From: an uncultured Sulfitobacter sp.
GTDB taxonomy: Bacteria > Pseudomonadota > Alphaproteobacteria > Rhodobacterales > Rhodobacteraceae
Direction of reading: 5' to 3'
Length of the DNA: 64,000 nucleotides
NCBI RefSeq assembly: GCF_947499945.1
Contig: NZ_CANMQD010000001.1
Coordinates: forward strand, 1,116,001 to 1,180,000
Shown: positions 17,686 to 26,874 of the stretch, one piece after another
Layout of the letters: every line of letters starts with the position of its first letter
Position numbering within the stretch: the first letter of the stretch is position 1
Translations under genes and position numbers: made by a program
The notes under the pieces: generated by a model
The model's input: the letters and a program-made list of their open reading frames with translations, nothing else
What the model was told of the DNA's origin: nothing
Database searches by the model: none

Positions 17686-17688
17686 GGT

Positions 17689-18432
17689 TTAATGTTCCAA
17701 GATCTGATCAAGGAATAACCGCGCACGCGCCGATTTCGGATTGGTGAAAAATGTCTCTGGTGGGGAGACCTCGACGATCTTGCCTGCCTCCATAAACACC
17801 ATCGTATCGGCCACCTTACGCGCAAACCCCATCTCATGCGTGACGACGACCATGGTCATGCCTGTCTCGGCCAGTTCAACCATAACATCGAGCACTTCGC
17901 CGATCATCTCAGGGTCCAGCGACGATGTCGGCTCGTCAAACAACATTACACGCGGCTCCATACACAGCGCGCGCGCAATCGCCACCCGCTGCTGTTGGCC
18001 CCCTGACAATTGCGCGGGGCGCTTGTCTGCCTGCTCGGGTATGCGCACCCGTTCAAGATATTTGCGCGCTGTCTCTTCCGCCTGTTTGCGACTGAGGTTA
18101 CGCACTTTCATCGGGCCGATTGTCAGGTTCTCCAAGATGGTCAGGTGGGGGAACAGATTGAACTGTTGAAACACCATTCCAACATCCTGACGAAGTTGCC
18201 GTATCTGAGGCGCGTCCGCGTACAACTCAATGTCGTCAACTTGCAGTGTGCCAGCGTCGTGGTTCTCAAGCCCGTTAAAGCACCTGATCAGCGTCGACTT
18301 ACCAGAGCCGGACGGACCACAGATCACAACCCGCTCCCCCTGATGCACTTCTAGGCTGATATCCGTCAGCGCCTGAAAGTCACCAAAGAACTTATCGATT
18401 TTCTTGGCAACAATGATCGGTTTTCGTGTCAT
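17689..18432 (-). CDS. Polar amino-acid ABC transporter ATP-binding protein
   Basis: 247 residues of the GlnQ/HisP type. Walker A is GPSGSGKST, the Q-loop is in [12 protein letters not shown], the signature is [15 protein letters not shown], and Walker B is [14 protein letters not shown] followed by the switch His in [10 protein letters not shown] start at the ATG at 18432 ([17 protein letters not shown]). A reading from 18492 adds 20 residues of non-family sequence. First gene of the four-gene uptake operon; cytoplasmic face of the inner membrane. Confidence 0.94.
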   Translation of the reverse strand: MTRKPIIVAKKIDKFFGDFQALTDISLEVHQGERVVICGPSGSGKSTLIRCFNGLENHDAGTLQVDDIELYADAPQIRQLRQDVGMVFQQFNLFPHLTILENLTIGPMKVRNLSRKQAEETARKYLERVRIPEQADKRPAQLSGGQQQRVAIARALCMEPRVMLFDEPTSSLDPEMIGEVLDVMVELAETGMTMVVVTHEMGFARKVADTMVFMEAGKIVEVSPPETFFTNPKSARARLFLDQILEH

Positions 18433-18631
18433 CTTGTGCGTCTGGCCCCCGCCGTGTTGACCAATAGATAGACTGCGACAGGACAGTGGCAACCTAACAT
18501 GCAGAATAGTCGGTGAATTTTACAGACAGGGCCGACGCGATTGCGAGGAAAGGCGCGCTACCCTACTTCCCAGCCGTCATGCAAGACGATCCTCGCTTCC
18601 CTTCCCCGCCACCGAGTGCCAAAAACAGACC

Positions 18632-20065
18632 ATGTCAAAAAAGACTCTTAACACCACAAACCTAGAAGCCTTGGGTGCAGAAACGCTCGCGGCCCTTTTG
18701 ATCGAAGTGAGCGCTGGCAGTGCCGACATCAAGCGCAGGCTACGGCTCGAGCTGAGCCATAACCTTGGGGTGTCCGAATTGGCCCATGACGTGCGTAAGC
18801 GGCTTGCCTCGCTGCGCAAATCAACCAGCTATGTCGGCTGGCGCAAACGCAAGGCGCTGATCAAGGACCTTGAGACCCAAGAGGCGATGATCGTCGACAA
18901 AATCGCCGCCGATGACCCGACAACTGCCTTTGATCTTCTTTGGCAGTTCATCGAGATGGCCCCCTCGATCTTTGGCCGCGTAGACGACAGCAAAGGGGAC
19001 GTGAGTGACGTATTCCGCGCAGCGCTTCTACAGTTTGCGGGGATCGCGCCGCTTGCGCAGCTTGAGCCTCATGCGCTGGCAGACCGCGTATGGGAGGCAG
19101 TGCTTAATAACGCCTATGGTGAATGGGACGGTGTCATAACGCTGATGGTCCCCGCACTTGGCGCGTCGGGTCTTGAAGCACTCAAGGCTCAAGTCGAAGC
19201 CCATGCAGGCAAGCCTGATGCAGAGCAAACCAACGACCACGATGCCATCGTGTTCCTGCGTGAGTTACGCGGCGGCATCAATCATGCGGCGAAGCGTAAG
19301 GCACGCTTTGTCCAGTCCTGCCTGCAGGAGATCGCAGAGGCCACGGGCGACACGGCGTCTTATATCTCCCAGTTTTCTGCCCGTGATCTGGAACGCAAAG
19401 AAATCGCTGCCGAGGTGGCAATGCTTTTGCTGGCGGACGACGAAAAGGAGGATGCGCTTAGTGTGCTCATGGCTGCAGAGACAACGGAAAATACGCACGG
19501 ACAGCAAGCGTGGGACGATGCCTATATCGCTGTTTTGCTGGCTTTGGGCCACAATGAGGACGCGCAGACGCACCGCTGGACCTGCTTTTGCGAGACCCTC
19601 AACGCAAAACATCTGCGCGGTTATTTGAGCCTGCTTCCGGATTTCGATGATGTTGAGGCTGAGGACGATGCGAAACGCCACGTCCTGACCTATCATCCTC
19701 TGTCAACCGCTCTCGAATTCTGTCTGCGGTGGCCCGACCTGCTAACAGCTGCCCGTCTGATTGAAGAACGCGCAGATGAAGTGAACGGCGATCACTATAG
19801 TCTGCTCACACCCGCAGCCGAGGCGTTACGCGAGCGCCACCCCCTCGCCGCCGTACTTCTCTGGCGCAGCATGATTGATCACGCGCTGGAGCAAGGGCGC
19901 GCGACAATGTACAGCCACGCCGCTGATCATTTGTCTGATTGCACATCCCTGGATGTCGATATTACAGACTACCAGCGTTTCCCAACCCACGCGCAATACC
20001 TTGAGACATTGCAAGTACGGCATGGCATGAAATCATCATTTTGGTCCAAGGTAAGAACCAACTGA
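18632..20065 (+). CDS. DUF6880 family protein
   Basis: 477 residues, predominantly helical, without signal peptide or membrane span. The N-terminal block AETLAALLIEVSAGSADIKR followed by RLRLEL and KRLASLRKSTSYVGWRKRKAL matches the DUF6880 family as I recall it. TPR- or HEAT-like helical pairs continue to the end. Role unknown. Standing alone: the ABC operon is divergent, and a 238-bp region with no gene follows. GC and codon use match the neighbours. Confidence 0.72.
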   Translation: MSKKTLNTTNLEALGAETLAALLIEVSAGSADIKRRLRLELSHNLGVSELAHDVRKRLASLRKSTSYVGWRKRKALIKDLETQEAMIVDKIAADDPTTAFDLLWQFIEMAPSIFGRVDDSKGDVSDVFRAALLQFAGIAPLAQLEPHALADRVWEAVLNNAYGEWDGVITLMVPALGASGLEALKAQVEAHAGKPDAEQTNDHDAIVFLRELRGGINHAAKRKARFVQSCLQEIAEATGDTASYISQFSARDLERKEIAAEVAMLLLADDEKEDALSVLMAAETTENTHGQQAWDDAYIAVLLALGHNEDAQTHRWTCFCETLNAKHLRGYLSLLPDFDDVEAEDDAKRHVLTYHPLSTALEFCLRWPDLLTAARLIEERADEVNGDHYSLLTPAAEALRERHPLAAVLLWRSMIDHALEQGRATMYSHAADHLSDCTSLDVDITDYQRFPTHAQYLETLQVRHGMKSSFWSKVRTN

Positions 20066-20303
20066 TACGGGTCATTGGAACAAAATACCGTGTATTCGAT
20101 GTTCTTTCAGTCCGATACGCAAAGAGCATGGTTTCCACAAAACTTATTCTCACAGGCAGCTATGCAGTTGCCGGCACGTAGCACCTTACAAGCCCACTGC
20201 AATGCGGCGACCCCAAGACCGTCAATTACTATTTACACAACATTCATCAGGGCAAAGGGTCTGCCATGTAGACAAAGTCAACGCTCGCTAAAAACGCAGG
20301 GAC

Positions 20304-20699
20304 TTAAGTCGATGTATCTGAAAAAGGCTCTGCTACGATTTGGTATTCATCTTCGTAAACCCCGTATCCGAGCCTTTTCTCTTTCAGGATATCAACGCTA
20401 AAACCGTTTTGCTCCAGAATTGAAGCTAACTCGAACGCTCTTGCTATATGCTCAGTAGCGGACGGTTTAAACCAACTTATCCCTCGTGCGTAACGCTCAT
20501 ATCTTCCTTTTGAATTCGACTTAGAAAACCTATCCGGGATGGCGAGGTTCTCAGTGAACCAAATCATGAGACTACGTACATAGTTCGCTGTGTACGTGGC
20601 CGTGCTGGGATCGTTAACCAAAACAGACGCCGCGCGAAAGAATCCTTCACGTGCATCCATGCCGCTAACATTCGCTGAGCAAACAAACCTCAAATACAT
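20304..20699 (-). CDS. Hypothetical protein, 131 residues
   Basis: No family recognised. Helical, with aromatic and basic residues in the middle (RSLMIWFTENLAIPDRF, RYERYARGISWFKPS). A C-terminal half (HIARAFELASILEQNGFSVD, KEKRLGYGVYEDEYQIVAEP) looks like a small alpha/beta unit. GC content is lower than in flanking genes, which may indicate recent acquisition. It is isolated on the minus strand with roughly 100 and 240 bases of empty sequence on its sides. Confidence 0.5.
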   Translation of the reverse strand: MYLRFVCSANVSGMDAREGFFRAASVLVNDPSTATYTANYVRSLMIWFTENLAIPDRFSKSNSKGRYERYARGISWFKPSATEHIARAFELASILEQNGFSVDILKEKRLGYGVYEDEYQIVAEPFSDTST

Positions 20700-20801
20700 T
20701 CGATGATCTTAGCAGTTCTTACCATCTCATAGTCAAGCAGGAGTAATTGAGGCCAATACGGGCTCAAAGAAAATCCTAATATTTTTAAAATTAGCCCAAT
20801 C

Positions 20802-21275
20802 TTAACAACGTCCCAACCGCCGCAGCATCGCCCAAACAATTAGCTTATGCGCAGGGCGCACAGGCAGCATATAAAACCAGCCAAAGCGATTATGCACTTT
20901 CACAGACGACGTAATCGTTAGCGTATTTTCAACGCTCGTCACGCAGGTCAGCACATCCAGATGATTGTCCCGTGCCGAAAGGGTCAGCACCTCGTCATTC
21001 ACCGTCTCCACCAAGAAAAAGTCTAGCCTGTCGCCCTCTTGGACAAAGCTGCGCACCTCACCAGAGAACCCGCCAATTCGCTGAACGCCGAACCTTGCCG
21101 AAACAGCATCACGTACTCGAAAAGCCAGCCCCAACAGCGGCAGCGGCTCGGCCATAAGGCGCGTCCATGCCTCCAGCGGCGTGAGAGGCTGGGACAAGCG
21201 GACAGATTGTTGGTCAAAAAAATCCAACTCCCCACGCGGTGCTACCAACTCGATCTGTGCTGTCTGAATCTTCAT
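20802..21275 (-). CDS. DUF2867 domain protein
   Basis: 157 residues. The pattern PLTPLEAWTRLMAEPLPLL, FRVRDAVSARFGVQRIGGFS and VRPAHKLIVWAMLRR is typical of DUF2867 proteins, which resemble START/SRPBCC-like small domains and whose function is unknown. The ATG at 21275 is chosen because a longer reading to 21329 would run back through the intrinsic terminator of the ATP synthase operon at 21293-21322. Confidence 0.75.
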   Translation of the reverse strand: MKIQTAQIELVAPRGELDFFDQQSVRLSQPLTPLEAWTRLMAEPLPLLGLAFRVRDAVSARFGVQRIGGFSGEVRSFVQEGDRLDFFLVETVNDEVLTLSARDNHLDVLTCVTSVENTLTITSSVKVHNRFGWFYMLPVRPAHKLIVWAMLRRLGRC

Positions 21276-21292
21276 AGCTGTCCCCAAAACGC

Positions 21293-21322
21293 AAAAAGCC
21301 CCGCCAATCCGGCAGGGCTTTT
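21293..21322 (-). terminator. Intrinsic terminator of the F0 ATP synthase operon
   Basis: Read on the minus strand, AAAAGCCC-t-GCC, a 5-base loop, then GGC-g-GGGCTTTTT forms a stable stem with a T-run. It begins about 20 bases after the atpF stop at 21342. Confidence 0.85.
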
Positions 21323-21341
21323 CAACCAAATAACAAACCGC

Positions 21342-21899
21342 TTAGTGCAGTTTCGCATCCACTTGCGCGATGCCATCTTCGATCAGCTTGTTGCCGTCTG
21401 CCGCAGTCATCTGCTTTCCGATGATGTCGCGGGACGCAGCAATCGCAATCAGCACAGCTTGGTCACGAACTTCCTTGATCGCTGAAGCTTGAGCGGATTC
21501 AATCTGCTCTTCGGCAGCGGCCAAACGGCGCTGAACGGAGATTTCCAGATCAGCACGCGCTTGCTCAGCGGCAGCGTTCGCTTCCTGCTTGGCAGCAGCT
21601 ACGATACGATCCGCCTGCTCTTTAACTTCCTTGTGCTTCCGCTCGTAAGAGGCCAGCAGCGTCTGCGCATCTTCGCGCAGCTTGCGGGCTTCTTCGATCT
21701 CAGTGCTGATACCTTTTGCGCGGCTGTCCAGCATCCCGCCGATCAAAGAGGGCACTTTGAAATAAATCAGGATGCCGATAAAAACAGCCAGACCAAGGGC
21801 GACAACAAAGTCGGTGTTTTCAAGTGAAAAACCTTTGCCCGCAGCAAACGCTGGCGTCGCGGCAAGCAAGGCAAATACGGATGTTAGTGTGATACGCAT
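21342..21899 (-). CDS. atpF: F0F1 ATP synthase subunit b
   Basis: 185 residues. One N-terminal membrane span (LGLAVFIGILIYFKVPSLIG) follows a short hydrophobic leader (residues 1-20, ending PAFAAG) that may be cleaved. The rest is a long charged coiled coil ending in DIIGKQMTAADGNKLIEDGI, as expected for the peripheral stalk. Last gene of the F0 operon, 4 bases after the b' gene, and followed directly by the terminator. Confidence 0.93.
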   Translation of the reverse strand: MRITLTSVFALLAATPAFAAGKGFSLENTDFVVALGLAVFIGILIYFKVPSLIGGMLDSRAKGISTEIEEARKLREDAQTLLASYERKHKEVKEQADRIVAAAKQEANAAAEQARADLEISVQRRLAAAEEQIESAQASAIKEVRDQAVLIAIAASRDIIGKQMTAADGNKLIEDGIAQVDAKLH

Positions 21900-21903
21900 G
21901 ACG

Positions 21904-22434
21904 TTATCCTTTCATCCGTGAGGTCACAGCGGCGGTAATGGTCTTGGCATCGGCCTTGCCACCCATCGCTGCAACAATTTCTTTGACCGTATCTTTGGCA
22001 ACTGCTTTCACGTTCTCCAAAGCACCGGCACGAATTTCCGAGATCGCCTTCTCGGACTCGGCTGACTTTGCGGCGATTTGATCGTCGGCCTTAGCAATGG
22101 CCTTGTCCAGATCGGCCTGCATGTCGGCCTTTGATTTCGCGATGATATTTTGTGCCTCTGCACGCGCGTCGACCAATGCCTTGTCATAGGCGGCCTCTGC
22201 TTCTGCTGCTTTGGACTTAAGATCCTCGGCGGCAGCGATATCATTACTGATTGTTCCCTGACGCTCGGCCAGAATTGCTGCAATACGCGGCAGCGCTACG
22301 CGTGACAGGATCATGTAGATCGCGATGAGTGCAAGAACCAGCCAGAAAATCTGGTTACCCCAAGTGGAGAAATCCAGTTGTGGCATGCCTCCGCTGGATG
22401 CTTCCGCAGCGCCTGTAGTGGTTTCAGTTGCCAT
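21904..22434 (-). CDS. F0F1 ATP synthase subunit b'
   Basis: 176 residues. The b' paralogue found in photosynthetic and related alphaproteobacteria, where b and b' form a heterodimeric stalk. [20 protein letters not shown] and [20 protein letters not shown] mark the membrane span and start of the coil. An Ala/Lys/Asp-rich coiled coil continues to the C-terminus. A Thr/Glu/Ala-rich N-terminal stretch of about 17 residues precedes the family core. Confidence 0.93.
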   Translation of the reverse strand: MATETTTGAAEASSGGMPQLDFSTWGNQIFWLVLALIAIYMILSRVALPRIAAILAERQGTISNDIAAAEDLKSKAAEAEAAYDKALVDARAEAQNIIAKSKADMQADLDKAIAKADDQIAAKSAESEKAISEIRAGALENVKAVAKDTVKEIVAAMGGKADAKTITAAVTSRMKG

Positions 22435-22542
22435 GTCGGCCTCCTGTCAAAACATCTCCCCCAAAGGGGCGTAGTAAATCCTGTGTTCAGAGGGCGGCAC
22501 AGTGTGCAGCGCCGCCCCCAGCATAGGAAGTGTCGTCAGTTC

Positions 22543-22767
22543 TTAAACAGCGAACATCAGCAGAAGTGCTACGAGGAACGCGAAGATCCCCAGAGCTTCT
22601 GCAAAGGCGATGCCGATGAAGAGTGTTGCAGTCTGCGAAGCAGCTGCGGATGGGTTGCGCAATGCGCCTGCGAGGTAGTTACCTGCAACGTTACCAACCC
22701 CGATTGCGGCTGCGCCGGAACCGATTGCTGCCAAGCCTGCGCCGATGTGTGCGAGTTCGCCTTCCAT
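22543..22767 (-). CDS. atpE: F0F1 ATP synthase subunit c
   Basis: 74 residues, two hydrophobic helices. The first carries the Gly/Ala motif [17 protein letters not shown] and the second the ion-carrying Glu57 in [18 protein letters not shown]. The polar loop ALRNPSA joins them. The sequence lacks the extra polar residues of Na+-binding rings, so proton coupling is expected. Forms the rotor ring. Confidence 0.95.
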   Translation of the reverse strand: MEGELAHIGAGLAAIGSGAAAIGVGNVAGNYLAGALRNPSAAASQTATLFIGIAFAEALGIFAFLVALLLMFAV

Positions 22768-22839
22768 GATATTCTCCTATGCGTTGGAAGTTTAGATAGT
22801 GCGGGGACAGGTGCCCCCAAGTCGTAAGTTAAACCAGTC

Positions 22840-23598
22840 TTAGTGGTGTGGGTGCAGTGCGTCCCTGAGGTACACACATGTCAAGATCGTAAAGACGTAA
22901 GCCTGAATAAAGGACACAAGGACCTCCAGACCGTACATCGCCGTGATCCCGAGGATCGCGATGGGCGACACAGCAACCAGTGCTGCGAAACCCGCGAATA
23001 CTTTGATAACCGCATGGCCCGCCATGACGTTACCAGCCAAACGAATAGAATGGCTCACGGGGCGTACGAAGTAAGAGATAAGCTCGATCACGGCCAGCAC
23101 AGGGCGCAAGGCCAGCGGTGCGGAAGCAACCCAGAACAAGCTCAGGAACCCTGCGCCGTTTTTGACAAATCCCAGAACCGTCACAACAATGAACACCGCC
23201 GCAGCCAGTACAACCGTCACAGCAAAGTGCGACGTTGGTGTAAATGCTGTTGGGATCAGGCCAAGAAAGTTGGCGCAAACAATAAACATGAACAATGTCA
23301 TGATGTAGGGGAAATACTTTACGCCCTCTTTGCCGCAGATGTCTTCGACCATCTTATAGACAAAACCGTAGGCCAACTCAGCAACCGATTGCATCCGACC
23401 CGGAACAACCGAGCGCTTGGACGTTGATACAACAAGTAGCAGGAAAACTGCCAGAACGGCCAAGCAGGTCCAAAGCGCTGCGTTGGTGAAGGTAAACAGA
23501 CCCACCGGACCATCGCCCATCAGGGGAGATACGATAAACTGGTCCATCGGGTGAAAGACCAAACCGCCTTCTTCCGCGCCTGTAGCTTCTGTTGCCAT
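22840..23598 (-). CDS. atpB: F0F1 ATP synthase subunit a
   Basis: 252 residues, multi-span membrane protein forming the proton half-channels. The essential arginine lies in [14 protein letters not shown], and [25 protein letters not shown] is the usual end. [12 protein letters not shown] near the N-terminus also fits. It starts 12 bases after atpI and precedes atpE in the usual Rhodobacterales order. Confidence 0.95.
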   Translation of the reverse strand: MATEATGAEEGGLVFHPMDQFIVSPLMGDGPVGLFTFTNAALWTCLAVLAVFLLLVVSTSKRSVVPGRMQSVAELAYGFVYKMVEDICGKEGVKYFPYIMTLFMFIVCANFLGLIPTAFTPTSHFAVTVVLAAAVFIVVTVLGFVKNGAGFLSLFWVASAPLALRPVLAVIELISYFVRPVSHSIRLAGNVMAGHAVIKVFAGFAALVAVSPIAILGITAMYGLEVLVSFIQAYVFTILTCVYLRDALHPHH

Positions 23599-23610
23599 TG
23601 TCTCGGCCCC

Positions 23611-23982
23611 TTACTCTTCATCGCTCTTAGCGAGCGGTTTCTTTCTCATCCCATTCGGGACGTATTCAACTCCGGCTTCCTCAGCCATCTTGCGGTCCTG
23701 CATTTCCTGCGCAGAGCGGAGCATCGTCTTAACTCCAGCCGCGAGGCCCAACATGACAAACAGCACCATAAATATGGGCAGCGTTCCAAAGAACAGATCC
23801 AACCCGTATCCGATGCCGAAACCGATCCCAAGACCGGCCACAAGCTCGATCACCATTCTCCACGCCATCTGGGCGCCTGAATAATGCTCGTCCATCCGCG
23901 CTTTGGGTTCTTGCAAACCTTTAGCCGCTGCAATCCGCGCCTCAATCGCTGCCATCTCTGCTTTACGATCTTGGTCGTCCAC
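23611..23982 (-). CDS. atpI: AtpI-like ATP synthase assembly protein
   Basis: 123 residues. Two membrane spans with the AtpI glycine pattern [20 protein letters not shown] and [20 protein letters not shown]. AtpI helps assemble the c-ring. The start is taken as GTG at 23982 because AGGAG lies 7 bases upstream and the protein then begins [18 protein letters not shown] reading from 24063 adds 27 residues with no family resemblance. First gene of the F0 operon; the F1 genes are not in this window. Confidence 0.85.
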   Translation of the reverse strand: MDDQDRKAEMAAIEARIAAAKGLQEPKARMDEHYSGAQMAWRMVIELVAGLGIGFGIGYGLDLFFGTLPIFMVLFVMLGLAAGVKTMLRSAQEMQDRKMAEEAGVEYVPNGMRKKPLAKSDEE

Positions 23983-24201
23983 ACGCAGGCTCCTGCTTGG
24001 ATATCTTGGGAGGTAGGTACTTTGAGCAGCATCCCGAGTCAACGACATCTGACACCCCGACAACCCATTGAAATAAAATAGTATTGCATTTTTCGCGCAT
24101 CATTGTCGCAGTCCAAAATCACCAAATTCACGGGAATCTCCACCCAAATGTTATTCAACCATTCAGTTGATCTTTCGCAGCGCTGCGCACTATGAACAGC
24201 T

Positions 24202-24540
24202 ATGGCCCAAACTCTGGACACCACATTCGCCGCATTGGCCGATCCCACCCGCCGCACCATCCTCGCGATGCTGCTGGAGGATGATATGGCAGTGACCGAC
24301 GTGGCAGAACCGTTTGATATGTCCCTCGCCGCCATATCCAAACACCTTACCGTGCTCACCGCAGCAGGCCTGATTACCCAAGAAAAACGCGGTCGGGTAA
24401 AATGGTGTAAGCTTGAGCCGGACGCCCTGCGCAATGCCTCCGTCTGGATGCAAGGCTTCGGTCAGTTCGAGCCTGTAAATCTCGACGCGTTCGAACGGTT
24501 CCTAAAAGCAGAGTTGCCCCAAACCGACAGCGATCTCTAG
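24202..24540 (+). CDS. ArsR-family transcriptional regulator
   Basis: 112 residues, a compact winged helix: TFAALADPTRRTILAMLLED, DMAVTDVAEPFDMSLAAISKHLTVL, and a wing GLITQEKRGRVKW. There are no cysteine pairs of the CxC type in the helix expected to bind metal, so it is not an obvious arsenic or metal sensor. Members like this often pair with an SRPBCC gene; none is adjacent here. A terminator follows at once, so it is monocistronic. Confidence 0.88.
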   Translation: MAQTLDTTFAALADPTRRTILAMLLEDDMAVTDVAEPFDMSLAAISKHLTVLTAAGLITQEKRGRVKWCKLEPDALRNASVWMQGFGQFEPVNLDAFERFLKAELPQTDSDL

Positions 24541-24547
24541 TCACAAA

Positions 24548-24572
24548 AAAGGGAGCCGCTGCGGCTCCCTTT
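24548..24572. terminator. Bidirectional intrinsic terminator
   Basis: AAAGGGAGCCG, loop CTG, CGGCTCCCTTT: an 11-bp perfect stem starting 8 bases after the ArsR stop. It also ends about 22 bases before the stop of the convergent 22-residue peptide gene, so it can serve both strands. Confidence 0.85.
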
Positions 24573-24593
24573 CTCATTAGATCTTTGATGTCC

Positions 24594-24662
24594 TCAGAGG
24601 ACGAATTGCACGATCGCCAATACGATCACTACAAGGCCGACAAGATAAATAATGTTTCGCAT
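24594..24662 (-). CDS. Small membrane peptide, 22 residues
   Basis: A short gene with ATG at 24662, preceded by AAGGA at 7 bases, encoding MRNIIYLVGLVVIVLAIVQF plus VL. The peptide is one hydrophobic helix with a basic start, consistent with a single-span inner-membrane peptide. Peptides beginning MRNIIYLVGLVV occur in proteobacterial genomes as far as I recall, without known function. It ends just before the shared terminator. Confidence 0.55.
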   Translation of the reverse strand: MRNIIYLVGLVVIVLAIVQFVL

Positions 24663-24751
24663 GGTTTAATCCTTCATCAATATAACAGGCGCATAATTGC
24701 GTGTTTTGGTTCGTTGATGACATAACGTCGCATGTATTGATCCAGTTCCAC

Positions 24752-25669
24752 TCAGGACGCAGATTTCTCAATAAGCTGTCCGCGTGGCACTTCGTCGTCA
24801 CGCAACAACATCCACAGCGCCACCACCGTCATGGCAATCCCTCCGGCCACCATAACAGGCGGTAGACTATTGCCCAGCGCCGCCTCCCAGCAGATCACCC
24901 AACTCGGCACGAGATAGGTGTAAGCCATGACTTTGGCCGACGGCAGCCGCAGCGCCGCAAACTGCACAAGTACAAAAGTGATCGAACTGGCGAACACCGA
25001 AACGTACAGGATCGTCACCCAGACCATCCCACGCAAACCACCCCAATCCGTCGCTACAATATCACGCCCACCGATGATCAACAGCAGCACCGCTCCCGCC
25101 ACCAGCGTACCAAAGGCAAAGACAACCGCACTTTCCCCACGGTTCATTACCCGCACTAAAGGCGTATAAATCGCATGCGCAATGCAACCGAAGAAAAAGA
25201 TCACCTCGCCCCGCCCGACATCAAACGCAAGCAGTGCGACCACGTCAGCGCGGAAAATTACCCAAAGTGCCCCCACGCCCCCAATGCACAGCGCCAGCGC
25301 CATGCGCGGCGTCATCCGCTGACGTAACATCACCCATGCAAACACGCCCGCCATCGCAGGGACCAGCGTGAACACCGCCGCCGAACTGACAGGCGGCGAC
25401 GTCTTGAGCCCTTCGAACATCAGCACAAAATATATCATGAACAAACCACCCAGCAGCGCGTACCGCCAAGGGGCCACAAAATCGCTCCGCCGGATGCCCG
25501 TCGTGAGCAGTGCAACAATTCCCACCACAACCGCCGCAATCACAAACCGCACCGCATTAAGCCCCAGTGGCGTAATCTCGTTCGCCACCATCCCCCCAAG
25601 GGAGAAAGACCCCGCAACCAAAGCCGAAAAAGCCAGCATCGCCAGATGCCCTTGCGCCTGCGGTGTCAT
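24752..25669 (-). CDS. EamA/DMT-superfamily transporter
   Basis: 305 residues with about ten membrane spans arranged as two EamA repeats; the repeats open with AMLAFSALVAGSFSLGGMVA and EVIFFFGCIAHAIYTPLVRV. Family members export metabolites such as amino acids or their analogues. The substrate is unknown. Its ATG overlaps the LysR stop by one base (TAATG), so the two genes form an operon and the regulator may control the exporter. Confidence 0.88.
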   Translation of the reverse strand: MTPQAQGHLAMLAFSALVAGSFSLGGMVANEITPLGLNAVRFVIAAVVVGIVALLTTGIRRSDFVAPWRYALLGGLFMIYFVLMFEGLKTSPPVSSAAVFTLVPAMAGVFAWVMLRQRMTPRMALALCIGGVGALWVIFRADVVALLAFDVGRGEVIFFFGCIAHAIYTPLVRVMNRGESAVVFAFGTLVAGAVLLLIIGGRDIVATDWGGLRGMVWVTILYVSVFASSITFVLVQFAALRLPSAKVMAYTYLVPSWVICWEAALGNSLPPVMVAGGIAMTVVALWMLLRDDEVPRGQLIEKSAS

Positions 25670-26550
25670 TATATCGTTTCGCTGTCGTTAAAATGTGCCT
25701 TTAGAAACTGCACCAGCGCCTGCACCTTGCTAGTACGGTGCAAATCCATATGCGTCAGCAGCCATAAAGGAGCGGACCATTCGGGCCGTGGTCCCGCAAC
25801 CTGCACCATATCGGGCCGTGCCTCCGCTTCTTGCGGCGTGAGAAACCCGATCCCCGCCCCCGCCATCACTCCCAGCGACAGGGCCTGTGTGTCATTGCTG
25901 CGAAACATGACATTCTCGCGCGGCACGGCTTTGGACAGCCATTGATAAAACGGGGCACGCATGTCTTCCTCTTCATGCCCCACAAAACGGTGCAGATGGT
26001 ATTCCTCCGGCCCCGAGGGCAACCCATTTGCGGCCACGTAAGCAGGCGAAGCATAAAGCCCCATGGTATGATTGGTCAGCGCTTGGACGACGTTGTCAGG
26101 CTGGTCCGGGGCACGCCCTGCCCGAATGGCCACGTGCGCCTCCCCGTATTCAAGGCGAAATAACCGCTCGCCCGTCAGATACCGCACAACCACATTGGGA
26201 TACTCCTCTTGAAACGCCGCCAGCAGCGGCGCCATACGCGGCGCAAGCGCCACAAGCGAAGTCACCACCAGATCACCCGCGACCCCCGCACCGCTCCCCT
26301 TGATACGACTCGCAAGTTGGCTGAACTGGTCCTCCGTCGCCTGCGCCACACGCAACAGGTCTTCGCCAGCCTCCGTCGGGGTGTAGCCCCGCGCATGTCG
26401 TTGAAATAGCTTGATCCCCAACCGCGCTTCCAAGGCATCAATATGGCGGATTACCGTGGCATGATGCACTCCCAGCTTTTCCGCAGCACCACTCACTGTG
26501 CGCACCCGCGCGACCTGATAGGCCGTCTTGATTTCGTCCCAGTTTTCCAT
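25669..26550 (-). CDS. LysR-family transcriptional regulator
   Basis: 293 residues. Winged helix-turn-helix at 5-65 (TAYQVARVRTVSGAAEKLGV, IRHIDALEARLGIKLFQRHA) and a periplasmic-binding-like effector domain thereafter. The ATG at 26550 (MENWDEIKTAYQVA) is the family-like start; the open frame continues upstream to 26658 without resemblance. Cotranscribed with the DMT exporter downstream. It diverges from ffh across the hairpin-rich region. Confidence 0.88.
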   Translation of the reverse strand: MENWDEIKTAYQVARVRTVSGAAEKLGVHHATVIRHIDALEARLGIKLFQRHARGYTPTEAGEDLLRVAQATEDQFSQLASRIKGSGAGVAGDLVVTSLVALAPRMAPLLAAFQEEYPNVVVRYLTGERLFRLEYGEAHVAIRAGRAPDQPDNVVQALTNHTMGLYASPAYVAANGLPSGPEEYHLHRFVGHEEEDMRAPFYQWLSKAVPRENVMFRSNDTQALSLGVMAGAGIGFLTPQEAEARPDMVQVAGPRPEWSAPLWLLTHMDLHRTSKVQALVQFLKAHFNDSETI

Positions 26551-26874
26551 CCGCCGCCCGCCATCACTTTGTGCATCTATGAACAGTAGACCGTCAATCT
26601 TCCCCGCCACGTGCATGAATACAAGAAAAATCACTACCCGCACGCGGCACCCACACACAGGTTGACTCGTAGCGCCTCCCCGCGTAAATCACACGAAACC
26701 TCCGGAAGCACACACTTCCGGTCCTGACCCCGTATCAGGATCGCCCCCAGTCAGCGCGTTGCGCCCACTGGGGTAAACGCCATTGCTCCTCATGCATCCG
26801 GAGCATTTGTTAATTTCTGCGGCCGCCCCTAAATAAAGAGGCATCCGCAACCGACCGAGAAAGGGCACCCGCCC
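26551..26874. promoter_or_regulatory. Divergent intergenic region with four successive hairpins before ffh
   Basis: The 324 bp between the LysR gene and ffh hold four stem-loops in tandem. H1 is CCGGAAG/CTTCCGG at 26702-26721. H2 is TCCTGA/TCAGGA at 26722-26740. H3 is CCCCAGT..GCGC-GTT-GCGC..ACTGGGG at 26745-26773. H4 is TGCTCC/GGAGCA at 26784-26805. No T-run follows any of them. Such density suggests a structured 5' leader of ffh or a small RNA. The ffh ATG has AGAAAGGG about 9 bases upstream. No known riboswitch class was recognised. Confidence 0.5.

Noticed and set aside
24039..24434. 131-codon minus-strand frame opposite the ArsR gene
   Set aside because: Shadow frame; the ArsR winged helix on the plus strand is unmistakable.
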